Source: Trichococcus palustris (GTDB taxonomy: Bacteria > Bacillota > Bacilli > Lactobacillales > Aerococcaceae). From it: a stretch of 64,000 nt of DNA. Numbering within the stretch: position 1 is the stretch's first letter; every line of letters begins with the position of its first letter. A program made the position numbers and the translations under genes. Location: contig NZ_FOTD01000010.1 in NCBI RefSeq assembly GCF_900114465.1, forward strand, positions 35,440 through 99,439, given 5' to 3'. Below, in pieces: positions 24,877 through 34,473 of this stretch. Below the pieces are notes generated by a model that worked only from the letters and a program-made list of their open reading frames with translations, was not told the origin of the DNA and searched no databases.

Positions 24877-26766
24877 ATGATTAGGTTGAGTTTTTTAGGT
24901 GATATGACAGAAGTGGCAAATGGTTTGAAATTGCTGGCCAAATCTTTGGATATTCAAATCGATGAAGCGGGCATACCCATTGAGGTTAAAAAAGTTAACT
25001 CGAAGAAATTGAATTATCGCTTCGATGGGGGATATGGGGTGATTGAATATAGTTCCAAAACTTCCTTTTTCCGCCTTTTGAATTTATGGCTTCACCAATA
25101 TAACCAAGGACAATTTTTTAATAAACAGGAAAGCATCCAATTTGAGAAGGCCGGCGTCATGGTCGATTGTTCCCGGAATGCCGTATTACATCTTGATGGA
25201 ATGAAAATACTTTTGAAGTATATGGCGAAGCTGGGATTGAACTTAGCGATGCTGTACACCGAAGATACCTATGAAGTAAAGGAATACCCCTATTTTGGTT
25301 ATTTGCGCGGACGATACACGGAAGAGGAATTAAAAGAATTAGATGATTATGCCTTTGACTTAGGGATTGAGATGGTTCCATGCATCCAAACGCTCGGACA
25401 TTTGGAGTCAGCCTTAAAATACGAGTATGTAAGGAGTATCAGGGATACTTCAGATGTGGTGTTAGTCGGAGAGCCGAAGACTTATGAATTCTTGGAAAAA
25501 CTGATTCACTCGGCCTCAAAACCATTCCGTTCCAAACGGATCCATATAGGCATGGATGAGGCATTCGGCTTAGGAACCGGTGTCTATCACATGAGAAATG
25601 GTAGCCGGAATCGCTTTGAGATAATGAACGAGCACTTAGCGGAAGTGGTTAAGATTACGGAGAAATACGGTTTGGAACCGATGATATGGAGCGATATGTA
25701 TTACCGCTTTGGATCCAAGACGGGTGACTATTATGATTTAGACAGTAATATCCCCACCGAAATCATTGATGGTATACCGAATGTTGATATGGTCTTATGG
25801 GATTATTACCACGAAAGTGAAGAAACCTATGATATCTTATTGAGAAAGCATCAAACGATGAAGAAAAAAGTTATTTTTGCTGGCGGCGTTTGGACTTGGA
25901 ATGGGGTGGCGCCAAACTATGGGAAGTCTTTTGAAACCACAAAAGCATCTTTAAGGAGTTGCAAGCGGAATGGCATTCAAGAAGTATTCGCAACGTTATG
26001 GGGTGATGATGGTGGCGAAACCCCTATTTTATCAGCCCTGCCGGGATTACAATTGTTTGCTGATATGTCTTACCGGGATGAAGTTGATGAGGTGCAGATG
26101 TCGAAAGAGTTCAAACATAATACTGGCTATGCATTAGCAGAATTCGGGCTTTTGAATCAATTTGATGAAACGCCTGGTGTAGCGAAAAATAATATCAATA
26201 CATCCGCTGGATCCAAGATTCTATTATGGCAAGATCCGCTTTTGGGGCTCTTTGATGCGAACATCGCTGGGCTGAGTATGGAGAAACATTATCTGCAGTT
26301 AGCTGAGGATCTGGGGAAATTAGCCCACCCAAATTCAGATTTAACTTCTATTTTTGAATTTTATCAACAACTCGCCGAAACTTTGAGTCTGAAAGCAGAA
26401 ATTGGTCTTCACTTGAAAAAAGCATACGACAGCAATGATAAAGAACTGCTTCAGGAAAGTCTGGATACGGCTATCACTCTCAAAGGATCGCTTAATAACT
26501 TGAGATTGGCACATCGCAAGGCTTGGATGGAACACAATAAACCGTTTGGATGGGAAGTGTTGGATATCCGTTACGGCGGAACAATCGCAAGAATGGATAC
26601 GACAATTGACCGTGTAACAGCGTACTTAAATGGTGAGTTAGAAGAGATTGCCGAATTAAAAGAAACAAAACTACCATTCTCTAATACATATAATATTACA
26701 GAAGGAACATTGGGCCGAGGTTTCTATAAAGACATAGTGACAGCAGGGAAGTTCTCAGGTGTTTAG
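24877..26766 (+). CDS. Cytoplasmic GH20 beta-N-acetylhexosaminidase
   Basis: 629 aa GH20 enzyme. The catalytic Asp227-Glu228 pair is in HIGMDEAFGLG, and GVMVDCSRNAVLHLDGMKI, MVPCIQTLGHLESALKYEY and TLWGDDGGE are further GH20 blocks. It removes terminal GlcNAc or GalNAc residues. There is no signal peptide or anchor, so it acts on imported oligosaccharides, like the GH20C type of streptococci. GGAGG lies 8 nt before the ATG. The next PTS operon begins about 500 bp downstream and may not be related. Confidence 0.88.
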   Translation: MIRLSFLGDMTEVANGLKLLAKSLDIQIDEAGIPIEVKKVNSKKLNYRFDGGYGVIEYSSKTSFFRLLNLWLHQYNQGQFFNKQESIQFEKAGVMVDCSRNAVLHLDGMKILLKYMAKLGLNLAMLYTEDTYEVKEYPYFGYLRGRYTEEELKELDDYAFDLGIEMVPCIQTLGHLESALKYEYVRSIRDTSDVVLVGEPKTYEFLEKLIHSASKPFRSKRIHIGMDEAFGLGTGVYHMRNGSRNRFEIMNEHLAEVVKITEKYGLEPMIWSDMYYRFGSKTGDYYDLDSNIPTEIIDGIPNVDMVLWDYYHESEETYDILLRKHQTMKKKVIFAGGVWTWNGVAPNYGKSFETTKASLRSCKRNGIQEVFATLWGDDGGETPILSALPGLQLFADMSYRDEVDEVQMSKEFKHNTGYALAEFGLLNQFDETPGVAKNNINTSAGSKILLWQDPLLGLFDANIAGLSMEKHYLQLAEDLGKLAHPNSDLTSIFEFYQQLAETLSLKAEIGLHLKKAYDSNDKELLQESLDTAITLKGSLNNLRLAHRKAWMEHNKPFGWEVLDIRYGGTIARMDTTIDRVTAYLNGELEEIAELKETKLPFSNTYNITEGTLGRGFYKDIVTAGKFSGV

Positions 26767-27065
26767 GGAGATGGGGAAATGTTTTTTGGGTCTTTTTGAG
26801 ACGGCTTGACGTAAGCTTCCCAGTGAGTACATAGGCCGAGATGGATTAATGCTAAGTTCGAAACAATCAGAAAGTAGTTGGATGAACTGATTGTGAGGCT
26901 TTTATAGGAATGTAAACAATTTTTTGTAGCGTTTATTTTTATTTTACGTAATTATAGCGGACAAAACTCGTAAATGTGTTCGAAAACCAAACTATCTTTG
27001 AACCGCTTTAATAAAAGTTCGCTTCCTGTTATAATTTTAAGAATAGAGACAATTCCTTTTCATCA

Positions 27066-27091
27066 GTATAGTGATATGAAAATTACTATAC
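27066..27091. promoter_or_regulatory. Possible operator dyad upstream of PRD regulator
   Basis: GTATAGT and ACTATAC arms separated by 12 nt, in the 498-bp gap before the second PRD regulator. A protein-binding role is possible but unproven. Nothing else gene-like is seen in 26767-27264. Confidence 0.35.
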
Positions 27092-27179
27092 GTGGACTGT
27101 GATGGTCTTTATTTTTTTCTTTTTATCGCTGCTTAATAAGGACTGAATGGACCTTTCGGAAGTTCATCACAACAAATAG

Positions 27180-27193
27180 TGAAAGCGCTATTT
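27180..27193 (+). promoter_or_regulatory. Likely cre (CcpA) site
   Basis: TGAAAGCGCTATTT matches the cre consensus TGWAARCGNTWWCA except the last two bases. It lies 72 bp before the PRD regulator start. Confidence 0.45.
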
Positions 27194-27264
27194 TTAATTG
27201 GGATGAATCATCCAAAAATAAAAGATTTGTCTGGTAATATTTTATGTGTAAGGAGGAATGAAAT

Positions 27265-29283
27265 ATGATCAAAACATATTCGCTGGATGTGATGTCTTAT
27301 TTCTTGACTAGTGAAGAAGTAACATTAAACAGCTTAATGAAGACATTTAGCATGAGCGAACAAGAAGTAAGTGACGAACTGGATAATATCAACGCTCTAT
27401 TGGGCGATACTGTCATCGTCCGTAAAAGAAGCCACTTATATTTGACTGAAGAGGGAGTTGATGTAACGTATCAATATGTTTTGAAAAAGAATCAAAAGCT
27501 GTATTCCTTCTACAGTCCAAAGATAAGGAAGACGCTTATTCTCATTAAGCTGTTGATCGGCGAAGGATATAACCCGCTCCAGGAAATGGCAGATTATGTG
27601 TATGTCAGCAAAAATACGGCATTGGCGGATATAAAAGAATTGAAAAGTGACATTTCGGAGAGTATAGAAATTAAATACTCCAGGAGCTGCGGGTATAATA
27701 TCCAAGGCCATGAATGTGATGTCCGGAATACACTAGCTGATTCTATCCATACGTTGTTAAAAATACCCGCTGGGAAATTCATATTGTTTGAAAAGGGCAT
27801 TATGGAGAAAGATGAAATATTTCATTTAAGAAAAAGGTTGGAGAAGATTGAGATCGAGCTGGGAATATTTTTTTCGGACGAGGTTTTGGATGCGCTGCCA
27901 TACTTGCTTATGGGAACGATCCTAAGAGCTAAGTTCAGCAAGCAAAACTTGGATTTCTCTGATATTGCACATGACATAAAAGGGACCAAAGAGTATCCAA
28001 GGATCAAATCGATATTTTGGAGCTACTCATTCCTGTCTGAAATGGATCTGAAGTATCTGACGATGCAAGTACTGTCCTCCAGCATCATCGATTTCAGGGA
28101 AGAGATCATCCAGTACAGTGAAATGAATATGGAAGAACTCGTTTGCGGATTGATCAAATCGATCGAGGAAAATATGGCAATCAGCTTCCCGAAGTTCCTA
28201 GATCTCAAGAAAAGATTACTGATGCACATGAAACCGGCTATCTACCGGCTGAAATTAGGACTTCACGTCTATAATCCATTGACTGGACAATTCATGGAAA
28301 AACATCATGCCATTTATCTGGTTGTCAAAAAAGCCTTGCGGTTATTCGAAGATGAATTAAGGATAACCTTCACGGATGATGAAATCGCCTTGATTGCCAT
28401 GATATTTTTAGGAGAAATCTATCAAACCTATGAGGAGAAACTTCAACCGGTGTTTACTGCGGTGGTCCTTTGCAGGAGCGGGACATCCATATCAAAATTA
28501 TTGCTCGGCACCTTAAAGGAAGAATTTCCGAAAATAAAATTCATTGATGTCTATTCCCTAAGGAAATTTGAGGCGCAACCACCGGCTGTCGATTTTATTT
28601 TCTCAACCATCCCTATCCATACGGATATAGTGAATTTTTTGGTCCCCTCGCTGCTGGATGAATTATCGCGGTTCAGACTAAGGAAACAGGTGGAAGAGGC
28701 CATTGAATCGGATGCATCCAAACAAGCGAAGGAAATAATGGCTTATTTAGCGGAACTCATTCCGAAAGATAAAATGGATTTGATTTCCGGGAAAGTGGAA
28801 GGATTTTTTGAAGATAAAAAATTACCGGTCCCACTACAAGAAAAAAATGTGGATCTGTTGAAAGATTCGTCCCAAATAACCATCGTTCATGAGAATGTCC
28901 CTTGGGATGAAATCATCGATTTGGCTTTTTATGAGATGGGCAACAGACAATCCATTACGCAGGATTATGTGGAAGAGTGCAAAAAGATCTTCTATGAATC
29001 CTATGAAACGATGGTGATCGGTCCTAATGTATTTTTGCCGCATGCAGCTCCGGATAAGGGTGTCATCGAAGCGGATGTCCAGATACTTATCCTGAAAAAG
29101 GCCATACATGCGCCGAATGGATCAGAAGTGGATATTATTGTAGCGCTTGCGCCATGCAGGAATAACGAACATGTGCCGTGGCTATTGAATCTGAATGATA
29201 CCTTTTTGAACGACGAACAAAAAAATAGAATATTGGAATCCAATGATATGGAAGAAGTGTTGGATATATTTAGGAGAGGGTGA
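27265..29283 (+). CDS. PRD activator with EIIB and EIIA domains (LicR/MtlR class)
   Basis: 672 aa. N-terminal HTH regions (about 1-140), two PRDs (about 180-395), an EIIB-like domain with Cys403 (VVLCRSGTSISK) and a C-terminal EIIA domain with His593 (VFLPHAAPDKG). It should activate the galactitol-type PTS operon that follows it directly, its activity set by PTS phosphorylation. AAGGAGG precedes the ATG. It is only loosely similar to the regulator at 4665, so they are paralogues and not a recent duplication. Confidence 0.9.
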   Translation: MIKTYSLDVMSYFLTSEEVTLNSLMKTFSMSEQEVSDELDNINALLGDTVIVRKRSHLYLTEEGVDVTYQYVLKKNQKLYSFYSPKIRKTLILIKLLIGEGYNPLQEMADYVYVSKNTALADIKELKSDISESIEIKYSRSCGYNIQGHECDVRNTLADSIHTLLKIPAGKFILFEKGIMEKDEIFHLRKRLEKIEIELGIFFSDEVLDALPYLLMGTILRAKFSKQNLDFSDIAHDIKGTKEYPRIKSIFWSYSFLSEMDLKYLTMQVLSSSIIDFREEIIQYSEMNMEELVCGLIKSIEENMAISFPKFLDLKKRLLMHMKPAIYRLKLGLHVYNPLTGQFMEKHHAIYLVVKKALRLFEDELRITFTDDEIALIAMIFLGEIYQTYEEKLQPVFTAVVLCRSGTSISKLLLGTLKEEFPKIKFIDVYSLRKFEAQPPAVDFIFSTIPIHTDIVNFLVPSLLDELSRFRLRKQVEEAIESDASKQAKEIMAYLAELIPKDKMDLISGKVEGFFEDKKLPVPLQEKNVDLLKDSSQITIVHENVPWDEIIDLAFYEMGNRQSITQDYVEECKKIFYESYETMVIGPNVFLPHAAPDKGVIEADVQILILKKAIHAPNGSEVDIIVALAPCRNNEHVPWLLNLNDTFLNDEQKNRILESNDMEEVLDIFRRG

Positions 29284-29288
29284 AGTAG

Positions 29289-29765
29289 ATGGAATATTCC
29301 GATTTATTTGACAGCAAGTTGATCAGATTGAATAAGGAATTTGAATCACAGTTAGAATTGTTCGAATATGTAAGTGACATACTGGAGGAAGAGGACTACA
29401 CAGAAGATACTTTCTTTGAAGCGGTTACGGCAAGAGAGAAGGTTTTCCCAACCGGGCTGCAAACCGATATGGTGAATTTAGCGATTCCCCATACGGATGT
29501 GATCCATGTGAAAAAACCCTTCATATTCGTAGTGACGTTAACCAAGCCTGTCAAATTCGTACAAATGGGAACATTCGATGAGTGGGTGGATATTGACACG
29601 GTATTTTTCTTGGGCATCAAAGAACCGCAAGAGCAGGTAGGGTTATTATCAAATATCATGACACAGTTCAGAGACAAACATTTCATTGATGCATTTAACA
29701 GCATGGTGAATATTTCAAAAATGGAAGAACTACTAAAAAATGAATTTGGGAGTGTTGAAGTATGA
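29289..29765 (+). CDS. PTS EIIA, fructose/galactitol type
   Basis: 158 aa. The phosphorylated histidine is His68 in NLAIPHTDVIHV, with the FIFVVTLTKPVKFVQMG and VFFLGIK segments of GatA-like proteins. It receives phosphate from HPr and donates to the EIIB encoded next. It starts 5 bp after the regulator stop and overlaps the EIIB start by 4 bp (ATGA). Confidence 0.87.
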   Translation: MEYSDLFDSKLIRLNKEFESQLELFEYVSDILEEEDYTEDTFFEAVTAREKVFPTGLQTDMVNLAIPHTDVIHVKKPFIFVVTLTKPVKFVQMGTFDEWVDIDTVFFLGIKEPQEQVGLLSNIMTQFRDKHFIDAFNSMVNISKMEELLKNEFGSVEV

Positions 29766-30037
29766 AAAGAGTAATCGTAGCATGTGGCAGTGGTGTAGCA
29801 ACAAGTCAAACCGTAGCATCAAAAGTGAAACGCATTCTGACTGAAAAGAAAATTAATGCAGTCGTCGATGCCGTCGATATTAAATCATTGGATCAATATG
29901 TTAAACAAAGCGACGTTTACATTTCCATTACGAAGCCAACGAAAACATATAATATTCCAACTTTAAATGGCATCGCATTTTTAACCGGCATGGGCATTGA
30001 GGAAGAAACACAGAAATTAGTCGATGCTTTGAAGTAA
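29762..30037 (+). CDS. PTS EIIB, galactitol (GatB) type
   Basis: 91 aa. Cys8 in VACGSGVATSQTVASKV is the phosphorylated residue, followed by the conserved D-x-K-S region near 40. It couples EIIA to the EIIC at 30071. Translation is coupled to EIIA through the ATGA overlap. Confidence 0.88.
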   Translation: MKRVIVACGSGVATSQTVASKVKRILTEKKINAVVDAVDIKSLDQYVKQSDVYISITKPTKTYNIPTLNGIAFLTGMGIEEETQKLVDALK

Positions 30038-30070
30038 AACCAATATCAGTTTGAAGGAGAGAGAAAAACA

Positions 30071-31453
30071 ATGGAGACTTTGCAACAGATTATACAGAAT
30101 GTATTAAATTTAGGATCTGCAGTTTTTATTCCGGCGTTAATGATACTGATTGGATTATTGGTCAAGATGAAATCAAAGGATGCAATCAGTGCAGGTATCA
30201 CGCTTGGGGTAGCCTTTATCGGGATGAACTTAGTCATCGGCTTCATGATGAGTGCGTTGGCACCTGCAGCACAGGCATTGGCTGAACGGACCGGTATTTC
30301 GTTGACTGTCATCGATGGCGGGTGGACATCCATGGCGACGCTATCATGGGCATGGCCATATGCCTTCCTGATGTTCCCGTTGCAGCTGCTGATCAATGGA
30401 ATCATGCTTGCGATGAATAAAACGAAAACATTGAACGTCGACTTATGGAATGTCTGGGGGAAAATTTTTACTGCCGTTTTGATCGTCGGTGTGACAAATA
30501 ATCTGTATCTTGCATTTATCGGCGCTGCGATAACAGTCGTGTTGGAATTGCTGTTCGCCGACATCAACCAGCCGGAAATCGAAAGATTATCAGGTATCCC
30601 TGGCGTAACCGTGTCCCATGGGATGATGATGCTGGGAGCTTTATTGATGCCGTTTGATTTATTGTTGAGAAGAATACCGGCTCTTAACAAAGAGATGGAT
30701 GCGACGATGTTAAAAGAAAAAATCGGTATGTTCGGCGAGAATCATGTCATGGGATTCATCATCGGGTTTGTCTTAGGTCTTGGCGGCGGCTATTCAGTCG
30801 GAGCATCCTTGATGCTGGGTATGCAAGCAGCAACAGCGATGACCTTGTTCCCTATGGTATCGAAACTATTCATGCAGGCCCTATCCCCGATTTCTGAAGC
30901 GATGTCTGACTTTATGAAGAATAAATTCAAAGATCGCGAAATGTTCATTGGATTGGACTGGCCGATTCTTGCAGGAAGCAGTGAGGTTTGGGTTATCCTG
31001 ATTCTCGTAGTGCCTGTAACGCTACTGTTTGCCTTCATTTTGCCTGGAAACGCAGTCCTTCCATTCGCGGGCATCTTGAATATCGGAATGGTTGTCCCGG
31101 CGTTAGTCGTAACTGGCGGGAACTTGATCCGGATGTTCATCCTCAGCGTCATCGGGACTCCGGTCTTCTTATATGCAGCGTCCCATTTCGCTAATACCAT
31201 CACAAAATTGGCAAGTGATACCGGTGCGGTCGAACTTGCTCAAGGGCAAAAAATCACTTGGAGCACATTGGAATTACCGGACGTCCGCTTCGTATTGACG
31301 GAACTGTTGCAATTTAAAGTTATCGGATTCGTTTTAGCGGCAATATGGGTAGCCTTGTTTGTCCTTTACTTCAAAGTCATGAAAAAGCGCGCAGCAAATG
31401 AACCCGTCGTTCCCAACGAGGAATCCTGGGATATGGAACCGAATGAAGCTTAA
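30071..31453 (+). CDS. PTS EIIC, galactitol (GatC) type permease
   Basis: 460 aa membrane permease with about ten to twelve hydrophobic segments. The order of segments and motifs such as VIDGGWTSMATLSWAWPYA, MGFIIGFVLGLGGGY and GTPVFLYAASHFANTI match GatC. It takes up and phosphorylates a hexitol or related sugar. AAGGAGAG precedes the ATG. The two enzymes encoded next suggest that the product is metabolised as a ketose phosphate. Confidence 0.88.
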   Translation: METLQQIIQNVLNLGSAVFIPALMILIGLLVKMKSKDAISAGITLGVAFIGMNLVIGFMMSALAPAAQALAERTGISLTVIDGGWTSMATLSWAWPYAFLMFPLQLLINGIMLAMNKTKTLNVDLWNVWGKIFTAVLIVGVTNNLYLAFIGAAITVVLELLFADINQPEIERLSGIPGVTVSHGMMMLGALLMPFDLLLRRIPALNKEMDATMLKEKIGMFGENHVMGFIIGFVLGLGGGYSVGASLMLGMQAATAMTLFPMVSKLFMQALSPISEAMSDFMKNKFKDREMFIGLDWPILAGSSEVWVILILVVPVTLLFAFILPGNAVLPFAGILNIGMVVPALVVTGGNLIRMFILSVIGTPVFLYAASHFANTITKLASDTGAVELAQGQKITWSTLELPDVRFVLTELLQFKVIGFVLAAIWVALFVLYFKVMKKRAANEPVVPNEESWDMEPNEA

Positions 31454-31477
31454 AAAGTAAAGAAGTGAGGGATACGG

Positions 31478-32398
31478 ATGATCTATACAATTACGTTAAA
31501 CCCAGCGATAGATCGTTTATTGTTTATCGGTGAGGAGCTTGTCAAAAGAAAAACAAACCGGATCAGCAAAGTAACCTACGATTTAGGCGGCAAAGGTCTC
31601 CATGGCTCTTACGTGATGAGTAAACTTAAGATCGATAACCTGGCGATGGGGCTGTGCGGGACAAATAACAAAGCCGCTTTGTACGACATCTTGACTGAAA
31701 AAAACATCAGGCACGAATTTACCGAGGTGGCCGATGAGTCCACAAGGGAATGCTATATCGTCTTAGAAGAGGGGGTCAGCGGAAGCACGATGTTCACGGA
31801 GAAAGGACTGGTTGTCTCTGAGTTTGAAAAAAGAAATTTATTGGAGAAAGTAAGGCAGAAGGTAACCAGCCAAGACATGGTCCTGATAGCCGGATCTCTC
31901 CCGCAGAATTATCTTATTTCAGACCTGGAAGAGCTTCTGTATGTTTTGAAGGATAGCGGCTGCTTCATTGCCTGCGACCTATCCGGGGAGGCTTTGCTGA
32001 AAGCGGTCGAAGTAGGCGTTCATTTCATCAAGCCGAATGAATTTGAATTGCAGGAAATCGTTTCGAAAAATCAGAGTCTTACGGAAAATCTGGAGGCACT
32101 ATCCGAAAGGGTCGACTGCGTGATCGCCTCGCAAGGGGAGAAAGGCAGCTTTTGCCAGTATCAGGGCGAACAATTTCAAGTCATCGCCCCCAAGGTTGAG
32201 GAAGTCAATGATACCGGAGCTGGCGATTGCTTTGTGGGGGCATTTCTGTCCATGTTCTACCTGAAAAAGCCGATCGAAGAATGTTTACGTTTTGCAAGTG
32301 GGTGTGCCGCAAGCAAAGTGAAGAACAATGACAGTACTAGTTTTGACATCGAAGATGCATTGGACTTACAACGGGAAGTAACGATAAACAGACTATAG
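31478..32398 (+). CDS. PfkB-family hexose-phosphate kinase (1-phosphofructokinase/LacC-like)
   Basis: 306 aa. The N-terminal TLNPAIDRLLFIGEELVKRK and GGKGLHGSYVMSKL blocks and the C-terminal DTGAGDCFVGAF with the catalytic Asp are the two PfkB signatures; residues resemble FruK and LacC. It would phosphorylate the PTS-derived ketose phosphate to a 1,6-bisphosphate. It lies 24 bp after the EIIC gene in the same operon. Confidence 0.87.
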   Translation: MIYTITLNPAIDRLLFIGEELVKRKTNRISKVTYDLGGKGLHGSYVMSKLKIDNLAMGLCGTNNKAALYDILTEKNIRHEFTEVADESTRECYIVLEEGVSGSTMFTEKGLVVSEFEKRNLLEKVRQKVTSQDMVLIAGSLPQNYLISDLEELLYVLKDSGCFIACDLSGEALLKAVEVGVHFIKPNEFELQEIVSKNQSLTENLEALSERVDCVIASQGEKGSFCQYQGEQFQVIAPKVEEVNDTGAGDCFVGAFLSMFYLKKPIEECLRFASGCAASKVKNNDSTSFDIEDALDLQREVTINRL

Positions 32399-32416
32399 GA
32401 AAAGGGAGCGGATTGC

Positions 32417-33064
32417 ATGTTATACCAACAAGAGAGAGAAAGATTAGCTGAGATTGTCAGAACCATGTTTGATAGATTTGAAACGAATGCGGCTGGAGGC
32501 AATGTCAGCGTGCGGATGAACGATAAACACATCATTATGACACCGACACTCATGTCGCAAGATCATTTATGCGATATTTCCCCTTATCAAATATTGGTTG
32601 TGGATATGGATGAGAACGTTATCGAAGGCGATGGCAGACTGACGCGCGAAATCAATATGCATATGGCCTGCTTCAAAACGCATAAAGATATCGGTGCGGT
32701 CATTCATGGTCACGCCAGAGAATCCATGGTATTCGCTACAATGGGGATGGAGATGCCGAATCTTACCGAAGCAACCCAAAAATTTGGAAGAATTCCTTGC
32801 CTGGACTTCTATCCAGCGTGTTCTCCTGAATTAGCCGAGGAAGTAAAGACGTATGTTGAATCTCTGGGGGACGATGTAAAGTCCAAAGCAATGTTGTTAA
32901 AACAGCACGGGGTATTGGTTTTGGACACAACGCTCAACAGAGCATATGATTCATTGGAAAGACTGGAATATAATGCCTACATCGCCTATAAATCAATGGT
33001 TTTTGACAGACTGGGCATCCATAACATGGAAGTAGAAGATTACGAATACAATTTAGTGGAGTGA
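32417..33064 (+). CDS. Class II aldolase/adducin family (fuculose-phosphate aldolase-like)
   Basis: 215 aa zinc-dependent aldolase fold of the L-fuculose-1-P / L-ribulose-5-P type. Visible are AAGGNVSVRM (about 28), the paired histidines in VIHGHARESMVFA (about 97) and KQHGVLVLD (about 160). It should cleave a ketose phosphate to dihydroxyacetone phosphate and an aldehyde, or epimerise it. Pairing it with a PfkB kinase is unusual, because fuculose-type aldolases normally use ketose-1-phosphates. GGGAGCGG precedes the ATG. Confidence 0.85.
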   Translation: MLYQQERERLAEIVRTMFDRFETNAAGGNVSVRMNDKHIIMTPTLMSQDHLCDISPYQILVVDMDENVIEGDGRLTREINMHMACFKTHKDIGAVIHGHARESMVFATMGMEMPNLTEATQKFGRIPCLDFYPACSPELAEEVKTYVESLGDDVKSKAMLLKQHGVLVLDTTLNRAYDSLERLEYNAYIAYKSMVFDRLGIHNMEVEDYEYNLVE

Positions 33065-33069
33065 TCATA

Positions 33070-33279
33070 ATGAAGAAGAGAGAGTTTGTCTTTAATCTGA
33101 GCCTATTTGCAGGATGCCTATTATTTGCACTTTCCATGTTCAACAACAGCGTCTGGATCATCGCAGCGGCTTTGATTGCTTCGAGTATAGCGTTGAAAGT
33201 TTACCGACAAGATAATCCGAAGATGAATAAAAACTACAAAGAACTTGTAGTTGAGAAGAGCATGCGGAAAAAAATATAA
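33070..33279 (+). CDS. Small membrane protein at end of PTS operon
   Basis: 69 aa. Two hydrophobic segments (about 8-23 and 25-42) flank a short turn, followed by a basic, lysine-rich tail of about 27 residues. GGAGTG lies 7 nt before ATG 33070; the frame continues upstream to a GTG at 33061 that overlaps the aldolase stop. It belongs to the operon by spacing and strand. No family is recognised; it may be a membrane accessory to the PTS permease. Confidence 0.65.
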   Translation: MKKREFVFNLSLFAGCLLFALSMFNNSVWIIAAALIASSIALKVYRQDNPKMNKNYKELVVEKSMRKKI

Positions 33280-33326
33280 AGGATTAGAGAAAAAAGATAA
33301 AATGACTTAATCATAAACGAAGGATA

Positions 33327-33378
33327 ACCAGGAAACTAAAGACTCGTTTTTCGAGTGTAAAGTTTTCTGGTTATTTTT
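33327..33378. terminator. Terminator of gat-type operon
   Basis: ATAACCAGGAAACT and AGTTTTCTGGTTAT arms enclose a second small stem (GACTCG/CGAGTG); TTTTTGGG follows. It lies 50 bp past the last gene. Confidence 0.78.
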
Positions 33379-33411
33379 GGGATCCTTTTTGAAATTTTTA
33401 ATAAATTTCGG

Positions 33412-33440
33412 TTGCAATCGTTAACATGGTATGTTAATCT
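33412..33440 (+). promoter_or_regulatory. Promoter of the rbs operon
   Basis: TTGCAA (33412-33417), 17-nt spacer, TAATCT (33435-33440). Confidence 0.55.
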
Positions 33441-33445
33441 ATTTA

Positions 33446-33459
33446 TGTAATCGGTTACA
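33446..33459. promoter_or_regulatory. RbsR operator
   Basis: TGTAATCGGTTACA is a LacI-family dyad (TGTAA / TTACA) with a central CG. It lies 30 bp ahead of the regulator start, so RbsR would repress its own operon. Confidence 0.7.
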
Positions 33460-33489
33460 CAAATGTAGTTGATGGATGGGGTGAAAGAA

Positions 33490-34473
33490 ATGGCGACAAT
33501 CAAAGAAGTGGCAGAATTAGCTGGTGTCTCAGTGGCGACGGTTTCGAGAGCGTTGAACAATAGCGGGTATGTCGGGAAAGCGTCACGTGAAAAAGTTGAG
33601 AGAGCCATAAAGTTGTTGGATTTTTATCCCAATGAGGTGGCCCGATCACTCTATCAGAAGAAGTCCAAGTTGATTGGGTTATTGTTGCCTGATATTGCAA
33701 ATCCATTTTTCCCGTTAGTGGCCAAAGGTGTAGAAGATAAAGTGAACGAAAGGGGTTATAGCCTAATTTTGGGCAATGTCCAAGGTGATTTGGAAAAGGA
33801 AAAGGAATATCTTAAGATTTTTGCACAAAATAATGTTGCCGGCGTCTTATCGGCTGTGCAAGGGAACACCAAGGAGCTGAATGGTATTCCCATTGTATTA
33901 TTGGACAGGGTGAATAATGAAACCGATTATGCAGTTCATACGGATGATCATCATGGTGGAGAGTTGGCTGCACAAGCAATAGTGGAAAGGCAGGCGAAAA
34001 ATATTGTCATCATGGTAGGGCCAAAAGATATCCCGAGTTCACATGATCGTTTAGCCGGAAATTTAAAAGTGTTGAATAAAGCAAGAATTCCTTATCAATT
34101 ATTCCAAACCGATACCTATCAGTTTGACTCTGCCGAAAAAACGGCGCAGCATTTCTTAGATCAATTCCCTAATGCGGATAGTGTCATTGCTTCGAATGAC
34201 GTGTATGCTTTAGCGGTCATGCGGGAAGCGATAAAAAGAGGAATTCGTATCCCGGATGAGCTACAGATCATCGGTTATGATGATATGCCTTTCAGTGCAT
34301 TAATGTTCCCGGGCTTATCGACGATTGCGCAACCTGCATATGAAATAGGCTATAAAGGTGCAGAGCTGTTGTGTAAATGCATTGAAAATAAAATGATTGA
34401 AAAGAAAAGGATTCAGTTACCTGTAACCTTAATAATAAGAGAATCACTGAGAGAGAAGGATGAAGATGCGTAA
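33490..34473 (+). CDS. rbsR: Ribose operon repressor
   Basis: 327 aa LacI-family protein. HTH: MATIKEVAELAGVSVATVSR. The C-terminal effector domain resembles RbsR (LIGLLLPDIANPFFPLVAKG). GGGGTG lies 7 nt before ATG 33490; a TTG at 33469 also opens the frame. It is the first gene of the rbsRKDACB operon and overlaps rbsK by 8-14 bp. Ribose is the expected inducer. Confidence 0.9.
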   Translation: MATIKEVAELAGVSVATVSRALNNSGYVGKASREKVERAIKLLDFYPNEVARSLYQKKSKLIGLLLPDIANPFFPLVAKGVEDKVNERGYSLILGNVQGDLEKEKEYLKIFAQNNVAGVLSAVQGNTKELNGIPIVLLDRVNNETDYAVHTDDHHGGELAAQAIVERQAKNIVIMVGPKDIPSSHDRLAGNLKVLNKARIPYQLFQTDTYQFDSAEKTAQHFLDQFPNADSVIASNDVYALAVMREAIKRGIRIPDELQIIGYDDMPFSALMFPGLSTIAQPAYEIGYKGAELLCKCIENKMIEKKRIQLPVTLIIRESLREKDEDA

